Positions 45,592-53,442 of a stretch of DNA of 64,000 nucleotides are shown one piece after another. The notes under the pieces were generated by a model. The model was given only the letters and a program-made list of their open reading frames with translations, was not told the DNA's origin and made no database searches. A program made the translations under genes and the position numbers. The stretch is from Gammaproteobacteria bacterium. GTDB taxonomy: Bacteria > Pseudomonadota > Gammaproteobacteria > Pseudomonadales > Pseudohongiellaceae. Position 1 is the first letter of the stretch. Every line of letters starts with the position of its first letter. The DNA lies in the NCBI GenBank assembly GCA_021773355.1, contig JAJFKE010000049.1:1-64000 (forward strand). Direction: 5' to 3'.

Positions 45592-46179
45592 CTAACTACT
45601 TAATATTCTGACTACACGATGTATTACTACAGGATCAATCAGGGTTTGCCCGTCAGATGCTCCGGCTTGAATTTGTCGCACAATATCCATCCCGCTAACA
45701 ACTCGTGCAAACGCCGCAAAACCTTGTCCGTCGGGATTACGTTGACCGGCAAAATCCAGGGAGGGTTGATCGCCTATGCAGATGAATATCGAATGCGTGG
45801 CGGAGTCTGGCCCATCTCTTGCCATTGAAACCACACCGTCCAGATGCAACAGTCCGGTATCCCTGGTTCTCTCCAACACAATTGGGGCAAAACTTTCCCG
45901 TTCGCTATTGGCCCCACCCTGAATTACCTCAATACGAATAGCATTATCCGGTTGGTTGTCCATGCGCACAGTTCTGTAGAAAGTTCCACCTTCGTAATAA
46001 CCAGCATCCACATAGCGCAGAAAGTTTGTGGTAGTGATGGGAGCTGCCTGCGTCTCAAGCGCGATAATAATATTGCCAGCCGAAGTCTCGATGGCCACAT
46101 TAAGCGGCCAAGTGGATTGGCAGGCGGACAGTCCTAACGAAACTACAAGCAGGCATAGAACAGGTAAGAATCTCAGAAT
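45592..46179 (-). CDS. cyclophilin-type peptidyl-prolyl isomerase, lipoprotein with non-ATG start
   Basis: Residues from the GTG at 46098 onward are a cyclophilin domain (AIETSAGNIIIALETQAAP, GGTFYRTVR, SMARDGPDSATHSIFI, FAAFARVVSGMDIV). Some catalytic Arg/Phe positions are conserved, which would allow proline isomerisation in the periplasm. The frame stays open further upstream and encodes a clear lipoprotein signal, ILRFLPVLCLLVVSLG then LSAC. No ATG, GTG or TTG precedes that segment. ATT at 46179, seven bases after GGAG, or CTG at 46176 is the likely start. A GTG start at 46098 would lose the signal. Confidence 0.8.
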   Translation of the reverse strand: MLRFLPVLCLLVVSLGLSACQSTWPLNVAIETSAGNIIIALETQAAPITTTNFLRYVDAGYYEGGTFYRTVRMDNQPDNAIRIEVIQGGANSERESFAPIVLERTRDTGLLHLDGVVSMARDGPDSATHSIFICIGDQPSLDFAGQRNPDGQGFAAFARVVSGMDIVRQIQAGASDGQTLIDPVVIHRVVRILSS

Positions 46180-46233
46180 ACTTTTACTCCAATCGAATTA
46201 TAATTCCGCTTACCCGTCCAAGCTGTCAGAATA

Positions 46234-46542
46234 TCAACCTACCGCTCGAGTCTTTACCCACAGGTAGGCGGGAAGAGCACATGACAAACCGATGCAAAGA
46301 TTCAAGGCAATAAATACCCAGGGCTTGGGTCCGTTTGCCTGATTAGAAAACATATACAGCCAAAATACAAACGAGCTAATGAGCAGGTCTGCGGTGAAGC
46401 CACCTGCAGCACCATTGACGAAAAGGGCTTGAATGAAGGCGACCAAATCGACGCCCTGCTCTGCGCCAAAGCTGACAAAGAACGCCAGCGGGATGATTGC
46501 GCCAAGGATGGCAAGTAACAAATAGCTGGTGTTCAGATTCAT
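46234..46542 (-). CDS. DUF2834-like membrane protein
   Basis: The ATG at 46542, with AGGAGA five to six bases upstream, gives 102 residues (MNLNTSYLLLAILGAIIPLAF). Three predicted helices enclose a conserved-looking acidic turn (FTADLLISSFVFWLYMF) and a late CIGLSCALPAYLWV, matching DUF2834. Function unknown. A longer start at 46566 is possible but less well spaced. Confidence 0.75.
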   Translation of the reverse strand: MNLNTSYLLLAILGAIIPLAFFVSFGAEQGVDLVAFIQALFVNGAAGGFTADLLISSFVFWLYMFSNQANGPKPWVFIALNLCIGLSCALPAYLWVKTRAVG

Positions 46543-46860
46543 CTGGTTCTCCTGTGGAGCCGGCATCCATATTAGGCTACCAAACCCCTGAATTAGCAGG
46601 CATTGCAGCCTGTATGAGTTTATTCAGCGGTTAGTTTCAAGGAATACCGGCAGGTATTCAACTACCTCTGAGGTAATGAAAATACTACCCGATAAGGCTG
46701 TGTGAAAGTCGCTAGTCGTCGAACCAGGATGAATTCCACGGGGTATACATGGGGCTGCAGAGGCTGATTTTTGTGTTATTCTGCTTTCAATTTCTCTCAG
46801 TCCGCACAGCTTAGTTGCTGTGGGGCGGTATTCAGCAGCTTGTTCGAGCAGGAACTAAAA

Positions 46861-47820
46861 ATGAATAAAAAAACTAACCCACTTTTCCAAGGCCTAATTC
46901 TATTAGCTGGTTTTTTCGCCATTAACAGCAGCTCAGCACAAGATACTAGCTGGGTGGATCTGGCAGTACATAATTTTGGTGCGCCGATTAATACCATGTG
47001 GGCTGAAGGCGAATTGTCATTTGCCGATGACGGAACCATGGTTTATTGCAGTGCCAGAGAAGATATGGCCGTGGCTCCGGGAGATCCCAAAGATCTATAC
47101 ATAGCCACCTTCAATGCCGAAACCGGAAACTGGAATACCCCGGTTAATATGGGCATTCCAATCAATGCGCCACCTGCTACCGACGTCGATCCGTTGCGTG
47201 CAGGGGATGATCGCGAGCCCTGGATAACTGCTGATGGAAATACCATTTACTTTAAGTCTGATCGACTTGCCACCAGCAGTCCGCGCAATGCCAATGACCT
47301 GTTTATTACTCGCAAGGTAAATGGTCGGTGGACTTCGCCGGAGTTGATCGGCTTCCCAATTAGCACCAATGTGGGCAACGAACATTGTCCAGCTATTCTG
47401 CAAGATGGCGAAACTCTCTGCTTTGCCTCTATGCGCGAAGGCGGTTACGGCGGATCGGATATTTACTGCTCCAAGCCGGATGGCAACGGTGGCTGGCAAG
47501 AGCCTGTGAATCAGGGGCCAAACATCAATACCGCTGCCGAGGAATTTCATTTCACTCAAGATAAAGACGGCATGGTGTACTTCACCTCATCTCGGCCGGG
47601 CGGTTTCGGCGGCATGGACATCTGGGGAGCGATGACGCAGGGAGTAAATAGTTGGGCCGCAGCTCGAAACCTCGGACCACAGGTAAATACGGCAGGAGCC
47701 GATATGTGTCCGGCGCTACCACCTGGAGAGAATACCTTCAGCTGGTTCTCCAGCCGAGCCGATAATAGCCTTGGCAACATCGACATCTTCTGGACCAATA
47801 AACTTAATGTCGCTGAGTAG
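46861..47820 (+). CDS. exported PD40 beta-propeller protein
   Basis: From the ATG at 46861, with AGGAA upstream, the protein has 319 residues and a signal peptide (to SSSAQ). Five PD40-type repeats follow, such as LSFADDGTMVYCSARED, PWITADGNTIYFKSDR, AILQDGETLCFASMREGG, FTQDKDGMVYFTSSRPGG and FSWFSSRADNSLGN. PD40 propellers bind ligands or peptidoglycan-associated partners (TolB-like), but this lacks the TolB N-domain. Several repeats end in a GG-SDIY or GG-MDIW motif. Function not known. A hairpin follows at 47831-47864. Confidence 0.85.
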   Translation: MNKKTNPLFQGLILLAGFFAINSSSAQDTSWVDLAVHNFGAPINTMWAEGELSFADDGTMVYCSAREDMAVAPGDPKDLYIATFNAETGNWNTPVNMGIPINAPPATDVDPLRAGDDREPWITADGNTIYFKSDRLATSSPRNANDLFITRKVNGRWTSPELIGFPISTNVGNEHCPAILQDGETLCFASMREGGYGGSDIYCSKPDGNGGWQEPVNQGPNINTAAEEFHFTQDKDGMVYFTSSRPGGFGGMDIWGAMTQGVNSWAAARNLGPQVNTAGADMCPALPPGENTFSWFSSRADNSLGNIDIFWTNKLNVAE

Positions 47821-47830
47821 AAACTAGGCG

Positions 47831-47864
47831 CAGCATCAGGCGACCGCTTCGTCGGTCGCTGCTG
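47831..47864 (+). terminator. possible transcription terminator after the PD40 gene
   Basis: A strong hairpin just after the PD40 gene has an outer CAGCA/TGCTG and an inner GCGACCG/CGGTCGC stem with loop CTTCGT (47847-47852). No T-tract follows, so termination efficiency is uncertain. Confidence 0.5.
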
Positions 47865-47970
47865 TTGGGCTACTTAAGCCAGTCCTATTCCATCAGGGAC
47901 ATGGAATATGATAGAACGTTTGGTATCAATCACGGCGCTACGTACTCTTGCCTTAATGGAGGTTTTTGCA

Positions 47971-48384
47971 ATGGGAACAGCAACAACTTACAGGAAATTC
48001 ATTTCGATATTTACGCTACTCGCTGCTGCTACGCTTATCCCTTCCTGCGCCATTAGCCCGGAAACACAGGCAAAGATGGATGAGTTTGCGCGTACCATTC
48101 CAAGCTGTAGCAGTGCTGCAGAATGCGAGAGGAAATGGGCAGCAGCCAGACAGTGGACCGTGCAGAATTCTGACTTCATGATTCAGGGCGAATCTGACAC
48201 GCGCATTTATGCAAGCAGCAATATAATCAGCCAAAGCGGTATTGGCGTGGTAGTAAATCGAGTCACAACTAATTCAGGAGACTATCAAATAGTCGCTGAT
48301 CTGGAATGCTTTAGTGCCTATACTTGCCCCGAAATACTCGATCTTAAAATTGATTTTAATCGGACAGTGAATAACACACCCTAA
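47971..48384 (+). CDS. small predicted lipoprotein, unknown function
   Basis: The start at ATG 47971 is supported by GGAGG eight bases upstream, giving 137 residues. A lipobox (LIPSC) lies near residue 28. The mature part is helical at first (SPETQAKMDEFARTIPSC) with paired cysteines (SC and AECERKW), then beta-rich (IGVVVNRVTT). The stop codon overlaps the ATG of the DUF1080 gene by one base, so it is translationally coupled to it. No family was recognised. Confidence 0.7.
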   Translation: MGTATTYRKFISIFTLLAAATLIPSCAISPETQAKMDEFARTIPSCSSAAECERKWAAARQWTVQNSDFMIQGESDTRIYASSNIISQSGIGVVVNRVTTNSGDYQIVADLECFSAYTCPEILDLKIDFNRTVNNTP

Positions 48385-49160
48385 TGAAAAAAAACGCTCT
48401 CGCTCTATTGTTACTCTTATTACCGGCCGCAGTTTCCGCTCAGAATAGTTCCGATCAATGGATCAGTCTTTTTAACGGAAAGGATCTGACGAACTGGATT
48501 CCTAAATTCACTGGGCACGAGTTGGGCGTTAATTATCGAGATACCTTTCGCGTTGAAGACGGGGTGTTCCTTGTATCCTATGACAACTGGCCAGACTTCA
48601 ACGGCGAGTTCGGTCATATTTTCTACAATGAAAGCTTCTCTCATTACCGATTACGGGTCGAATACAGGTTTGTAGGCGAGCAGGTGAATCAGGGTCCAGG
48701 CTGGGCCTATCGCAACAATGGTGTGATGCTGCACGGCCAATCACCACAGTCTATGACGCTGGACCAGGAGTTTCCCGCATCCATCGAAGTTCAATTGCTG
48801 GGCGGCAACGGTGAAGATGAAAGAGCAACAGCAAATGTTTGTTCGCCAGGCACGCACTATGTCAGAAATGGCGAACTGATAACCCAACATTGCATAAATT
48901 CCAGCTCGGCAACTTTTCATGGCGATCAGTGGGTAAACCTCGAAGTTGAAGTGCACGGAGATGAACTGATTCGACATAGCGTAAATGGAGAGGTGGTTTT
49001 CGAGTATTCGAAAACTCAGCTGGACGAAACTGATGCTGATGCACAAAACCTGCTAAGCCAGGGTCAGCCAATCGTTGTCAGCGAAGGCTATATCTCCCTG
49101 CAAGCAGAAAGCCATCCAACGCAATTCAGGAAGATTGAAATACTTCCGCTTGCACATTAG
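48384..49160 (+). CDS. DUF1080 family protein (3-keto-disaccharide hydrolase-like), exported
   Basis: The 258-residue protein has a signal peptide (to VSAQ) and the DUF1080 sandwich fold: WISLFNGKDLTNWIPKF at the start, FRVEDGVFLVSYDNWPDFNGEFGHIFYNESFSHYRL, NNGVMLHGQ and a late GYISLQAESHPTQFRKIEI. DUF1080 domains of this type include hydrolases of 3-keto-glycosides. It overlaps the upstream lipoprotein gene by one base and is convergent with the GMC oxidoreductase gene, whose product may make 3-keto-sugars. The link is inference. Confidence 0.88.
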   Translation: MKKNALALLLLLLPAAVSAQNSSDQWISLFNGKDLTNWIPKFTGHELGVNYRDTFRVEDGVFLVSYDNWPDFNGEFGHIFYNESFSHYRLRVEYRFVGEQVNQGPGWAYRNNGVMLHGQSPQSMTLDQEFPASIEVQLLGGNGEDERATANVCSPGTHYVRNGELITQHCINSSSATFHGDQWVNLEVEVHGDELIRHSVNGEVVFEYSKTQLDETDADAQNLLSQGQPIVVSEGYISLQAESHPTQFRKIEILPLAH

Positions 49161-49183
49161 ACCCGTTCAAAAGAAGCTGTAAC

Positions 49184-50884
49184 TTACAGGGTTCCAGCTT
49201 CTATCAAGTCCGCCGCATAGCTAGCTGCCCTTGCACTAAATGCCATATAGGTCAGCGATGGATTCTGACAAGCCGAAGACACCATGAAGGAACCGTCGGT
49301 TATAAACAGATTCGGCACATTGTGAGCCTGGCACCAGTGATTCAAAACAGAGGTGGCTGGATCACGCCCCATACGTGCACTACCCATTTCATGAATTCTA
49401 TTTCCGGGCTTGGTCAGGCTTACATCATTGGCAGATATATTTGTGCAGCCCGCCGCTTCCAACATTGCCACCGCGTCTTTACTCGCTTCCTCTAACATCT
49501 TGTACTCATTATCGCTGTAAGTAACATTGAATAGAGCAAGGGGGTTCCCCCAACGATCCCGCTTCGAAGCATGCAGGCTTACTCGATTCTCAGGATTGGA
49601 TAACTGTTCTCCGAAGGCACCGATGTTTACACGCCATGGACCCGGATTCTTGTGAGCTTCTTTGAAACCACGACCAATACCCGGAATCTGCCCACCTGCG
49701 TTGCCCAGAGGAGCGGACCCACCCTGAAAACCAAAGCCACGTCTGTAGGGTTTATCCTGCCCATTTAGATTGGCGTATCTTGGAATATAGATTCCGCCGC
49801 TGGGTCTGCGACCAAACACTTTCTTGTTATCGAAACCACTCATCAAGCCAACAGCACCCGCACCACTAACATGGTCCATCAAATTTCTACCGACCTGATC
49901 GGAACGATTTACCAATCCGTTAGGAAAGGTTTCAGACTTCGATTGCAATAAAATCATCGCCGAGGCAATGGTAGATGCGTTCAGGAAAATAACCTTTGCG
50001 CTATAGCTTCGTTTCTCGTTTGACTCGGCATCCACGATACGCACAGCGGTGACTCTATTAGTGGCCGCATCGTACTCGATAGATTGCACAATAGCGTTGT
50101 GCACCATAGTCAGATTACCCGTGCGTTCGGCAGCGGGCAGAGTTGCATTCAGAGACGAGAAATAGGCTTTATAAGTACAACCAAAGTGGCAGCGATTTCG
50201 CACCTGACAGTTCGATCTACCCAGAGAACGTTGTTCTTCTGTTGCATTTGTTAGATGGGCGATTCGGGCCGGGATAATGTTTCGCTCCGGGAATGTGGTC
50301 TCTACCTTCGCCTTTAGTTCTTTCTCGGCATCGGTCAATTCGAAAGCCGGTTGAAAAACACTGTCGGGTAGTTGTGGCAGACCTTCTGCACTACCGGCTA
50401 TGCCGATGAAGGTTTCAACTTTCTCATACCAGGGAGCAATGTCTTCGTAGCGTATGGGCCAATCGATGGCATGGCCTTCTTTTATATTCGCTTCGAAATC
50501 AAGATTGCTCAGTCTATACACCTGACGTGACCACATGATGGAACGCCCACCGGTATGGTAGCCGCGCAGCCAGTCATAACTGGTGCCCTCGGCTTCCTCG
50601 TAGGGATGTTCGTCGTCTTTAACCCAAAAATGTTTGTTGGATTCCTTGATCGCGTAGGCCACGCCACCATACTGTTTCGGATAGTGCTGGTCGATTTCAT
50701 CCTGCGCCACGTTGTCCAGATTAGGGCTTTCCCAGGGAGCAAGATTGTCCACGTAGTCGCGCTCCGGGATAATCTCCGGTCCTCGCTCTAACACCAATAC
50801 TTTAAGCCCACGCTCGGCAAGTTCTTTGGCGGACATACCGCCACTCATTCCTGAACCCACTACAATTGCATCGAAATCTGCCAC
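49184..50884 (-). CDS. GMC oxidoreductase, FAD-dependent, no signal peptide
   Basis: The 566-residue protein has the Rossmann FAD motif at the N-terminus (DAIVVGSGMSGGMSAKELAERG) and LERGPEIIPE. Its GMC C-terminal pattern is GNRIHEMGSARMGRDP and a late NLFITDGSFMVSSACQNPS, with His-type catalytic residues. The N-terminus starts directly with the FAD fold, so it has no signal. The next gene upstream encodes a gluconate-2-dehydrogenase subunit 3-like protein with a Tat signal, typical of hitch-hiker export. Such pairs oxidise sugars or glycosides (for example at C3) and donate electrons to a cytochrome c. No cytochrome gene is in the window. Confidence 0.92.
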   Translation of the reverse strand: MADFDAIVVGSGMSGGMSAKELAERGLKVLVLERGPEIIPERDYVDNLAPWESPNLDNVAQDEIDQHYPKQYGGVAYAIKESNKHFWVKDDEHPYEEAEGTSYDWLRGYHTGGRSIMWSRQVYRLSNLDFEANIKEGHAIDWPIRYEDIAPWYEKVETFIGIAGSAEGLPQLPDSVFQPAFELTDAEKELKAKVETTFPERNIIPARIAHLTNATEEQRSLGRSNCQVRNRCHFGCTYKAYFSSLNATLPAAERTGNLTMVHNAIVQSIEYDAATNRVTAVRIVDAESNEKRSYSAKVIFLNASTIASAMILLQSKSETFPNGLVNRSDQVGRNLMDHVSGAGAVGLMSGFDNKKVFGRRPSGGIYIPRYANLNGQDKPYRRGFGFQGGSAPLGNAGGQIPGIGRGFKEAHKNPGPWRVNIGAFGEQLSNPENRVSLHASKRDRWGNPLALFNVTYSDNEYKMLEEASKDAVAMLEAAGCTNISANDVSLTKPGNRIHEMGSARMGRDPATSVLNHWCQAHNVPNLFITDGSFMVSSACQNPSLTYMAFSARAASYAADLIEAGTL

Positions 50885-50944
50885 GGAGTAACTCCCTTGC
50901 TAATTCTGTTGTTCCGGTTTGTTTTTTAATCTACTTTTTTACTA

Positions 50945-51478
50945 TCAGCTTACATCGACACTTGGGTCCCAGCGTCCAGGCACTGCTACCCATTTCAACT
51001 CCTCAAGCGCACCACCCTCTGTGGCAAAATAGGACTGGCTAATATAGCCTTTCACGCGCTTGTAGCCGCTGGCATCGCCGTCCTCATCGAATACGGCAGC
51101 ATCGAATCCAGCCAGTGTTCGTTCCGCAACATCTGCACTAGCCGAGGTGAAATCGCCCCCTGCATCAAGATCGAGTGCCTGCATGATTCGGCGCAGCGCC
51201 TGACGATGACTGGCTTTGGTTTCTCGGTTAGCCCAATCCGACATCAGACCATCCATATAGCCGGGCACGTTCTCATCCAGTGCCCCGGGCGTTTCGGTAC
51301 GAGGAATAATCAGATCACTGATTCGAGACAGCAAGGCCATCTCGCTTTCGCTATAGAAGCGCGCCGCGGAACCGAGTCTGGTGGACACGACATTCGCGAC
51401 CCCGCCACAGGCTGTCAACGCGCTGGCGCCACCGATGGATACAATCAAACCCTGAAGTACTTCGCGTCTTGTTATCAT
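50945..51478 (-). CDS. gluconate 2-dehydrogenase subunit 3-like protein, Tat signal
   Basis: The protein has 177 residues and starts MITRREVLQGLIVSIGG, a twin-arginine signal followed by a lipobox-like LTACGG. The remainder (LLSRISDLIIPRTETPGALDENVPGYMDGLM) matches the small subunit of GMC dehydrogenases, with the conserved P-x-T-x-x-PGA segment. Its likely role is to assemble and co-export the catalytic subunit encoded 60 bases downstream. It follows a TIM-barrel isomerase gene on the same strand. Confidence 0.9.
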   Translation of the reverse strand: MITRREVLQGLIVSIGGASALTACGGVANVVSTRLGSAARFYSESEMALLSRISDLIIPRTETPGALDENVPGYMDGLMSDWANRETKASHRQALRRIMQALDLDAGGDFTSASADVAERTLAGFDAAVFDEDGDASGYKRVKGYISQSYFATEGGALEELKWVAVPGRWDPSVDVS

Positions 51479-51528
51479 GTTGCTTGCCTTTTTGATTCTT
51501 ATTCGACTGGCTTTGAAACTTTGTCTAT

Positions 51529-52389
51529 TTAGAAAACCAGATTACGTAATGTGTAGAGACTTACCGCAACCGAGGCCAGCCCGTTTCCCGGCCTGTCATG
51601 TTCAACGAAGAAATGTTTGATTCCCGCTGACTCTGCATGACTGAATATTTCAGCAAAATTTATTTCGCCGCTTCCCACTTCTACCATACGGCCGTGAGCG
51701 TCCATGTCTTTCACGTGCACCATGCTGAATCGACCTGGATGCTTCTCAAAATAAGTAAGCGGATCCACACCTGCGTTGCGTATCCAAAACAAGTCCAACT
51801 CCATGTCTACCAGATCCGGGTCTGTTTCTGCCAACAGAACGTCATAGGGTAGCTGACCCTCGGTTAATTCAAATTCGAAGCTGTGATTGTGGTAACCCAT
51901 TTTGATGCCAGCGGATTTACAGGCTTCGCCCGCCCGATTCATGACTTCGGCGCTGCGTTGAAAATCGGCAATACTGCGTTGGTTATCGGGCAAGATAGGC
52001 ACGACTATATATTTCTGTCCCAGAGTAACTGCCGTTTCGATTTCGCCTTCAAGATCGTCGCCTAAGGCTTGCAGCTGAATATGTGAGGCCGGAGAACTCA
52101 TGCCATTTTGATCCAGTATGCTACGCACTGCCGCGGGCGATTTGCCAAAGTAGCCGGCGAACTCCATTTCCTTAAACCCGAGATCAGCAACTCGCGCTAA
52201 TGTACCTTCAAAGTCCTGCGCCATTTCATTGCGTAATGTGTACAGCTGCAGGCCTGGATTTTCGACGCGGCGACCCTGGGCGAAGCTAGTGGCAAAGGGC
52301 AGCATGCTGGCGGCGCCAAGTGCAGTGGCAACCTGGAGAAACTTACGCCGACCAAATATTTTTTGGTTGTTTAGTTTTTCTTGTTTCAA
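51529..52389 (-). CDS. TIM-barrel sugar isomerase/epimerase with Tat signal
   Basis: The TTG at 52389 is chosen: AGGAGA lies six bases before it, and the protein (286 residues) then has a normal Tat signal (GRRKFLQVATALGAA). An upstream ATG at 52440 would add 17 residues ahead of it. The rest is the xylose-isomerase-like/AP-endonuclease-2 barrel: LGFKEMEFAGYFGKSP, MGYHNHSFEF, MELDLFWIRNAGVDP, FSMVHVKDMD and FVEHDRPGNG, the usual metal-ligand pattern. It probably acts on sugars or keto-sugars in the periplasm, in line with the GMC dehydrogenase pair downstream. Confidence 0.9.
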   Translation of the reverse strand: MKQEKLNNQKIFGRRKFLQVATALGAASMLPFATSFAQGRRVENPGLQLYTLRNEMAQDFEGTLARVADLGFKEMEFAGYFGKSPAAVRSILDQNGMSSPASHIQLQALGDDLEGEIETAVTLGQKYIVVPILPDNQRSIADFQRSAEVMNRAGEACKSAGIKMGYHNHSFEFELTEGQLPYDVLLAETDPDLVDMELDLFWIRNAGVDPLTYFEKHPGRFSMVHVKDMDAHGRMVEVGSGEINFAEIFSHAESAGIKHFFVEHDRPGNGLASVAVSLYTLRNLVF

Positions 52390-52476
52390 GCTAGGTCTCC
52401 TGAATATCAAAGGACGCCGAGATTTCTGTGTCCTCTGCAATAAGTCTCACTCTGCAAGGTCGCTGTCCAGGCCCAT

Positions 52477-53442
52477 CTAATCGCGGCGCCATGCGCCTCT
52501 TTGCAGATACACTGCAACGATCACTATTATGCCTTGAACAGCACCGTTGAGGTAGTTACTTACGGCATCGGTGAGGTTTAGGATATTGCCAATTAGGGTC
52601 AGTATCAAAGCACCGACGACGGTGCCGCCGATGCGACCATAGCCGCCCTTCAGAACAGTGCCACCGATGATAACTGCGGCGATTGCCTCCAGCTCCCATA
52701 ATATACCGGTCTGACCAGACGCGGAGCCGAGTCTAGGTACATAGATAATAGTGGCGATGGCTACACAGATGCCTTGCAGCATATAGGTCGCCGTCTTCAC
52801 TCTGTCCACATGAATGGCAGAGTACTTAGCCACGCGCTCATTCGAGCCAACCGCGAAACAATGCCTGCCGAATACCGTCATATTGAGTAACACATAGCCA
52901 ATGACAGCAACGGCGAGAAACACCCAAACCGGATAGGGCAAGCCAAGCAACACACCGTAGTAAACCTCAGAATAGACATCACCTATTGTAAAATTAAGCG
53001 ACAGTGTGCCGCCGTCTGCCATATAGGTAATTAGCGAACGGTATATGCCCATGGTGCCTAGAGTAACAATGAACGCTTCGATCTTAGCCTTAGTAGTCAG
53101 TAGCCCGTTAATCAGTCCCGCAACAGCACCAATGCCCAGAGAAGCGAGTATTGCCAATAGTATAATCGCTATCATGGAGTCCACAGAATCCATCAGGGCA
53201 TTCATTAATAAAATCATACAACCGGAAATGAACGCCGCCATGGAACCGACGGACAGGTCTATACCACCTGCGGTTATGACGAATGTCGCACCAATAGCCA
53301 CAATGCCTATGAATGAGCTGCGCGCGAGAATATTGCTCAGGTTACCGCTACTCAGAAATGCGTCATTGACCAGTATTCCAATAATAAAAATAATGACGAG
53401 GGCGAGAAATGGTCCGGCAGTTTTTAAATCAAGCTTTGGCAT
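52477..53442 (-). CDS. sugar ABC transporter permease (RbsC-like)
   Basis: The 321-residue integral membrane protein has about ten hydrophobic helices and the RbsC/AraH family motif FVITAGGIDLSVGSMAAFISG plus the EAA-like loop GSNERVAKYSAIHVDRVKTATYML. It would form the channel of a ribose/galactose-type importer. Its 5' end overlaps the ATPase gene by 14 bases, showing tight coupling. A substrate-binding protein gene is not found in the window. Confidence 0.93.
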   Translation of the reverse strand: MPKLDLKTAGPFLALVIIFIIGILVNDAFLSSGNLSNILARSSFIGIVAIGATFVITAGGIDLSVGSMAAFISGCMILLMNALMDSVDSMIAIILLAILASLGIGAVAGLINGLLTTKAKIEAFIVTLGTMGIYRSLITYMADGGTLSLNFTIGDVYSEVYYGVLLGLPYPVWVFLAVAVIGYVLLNMTVFGRHCFAVGSNERVAKYSAIHVDRVKTATYMLQGICVAIATIIYVPRLGSASGQTGILWELEAIAAVIIGGTVLKGGYGRIGGTVVGALILTLIGNILNLTDAVSNYLNGAVQGIIVIVAVYLQRGAWRRD

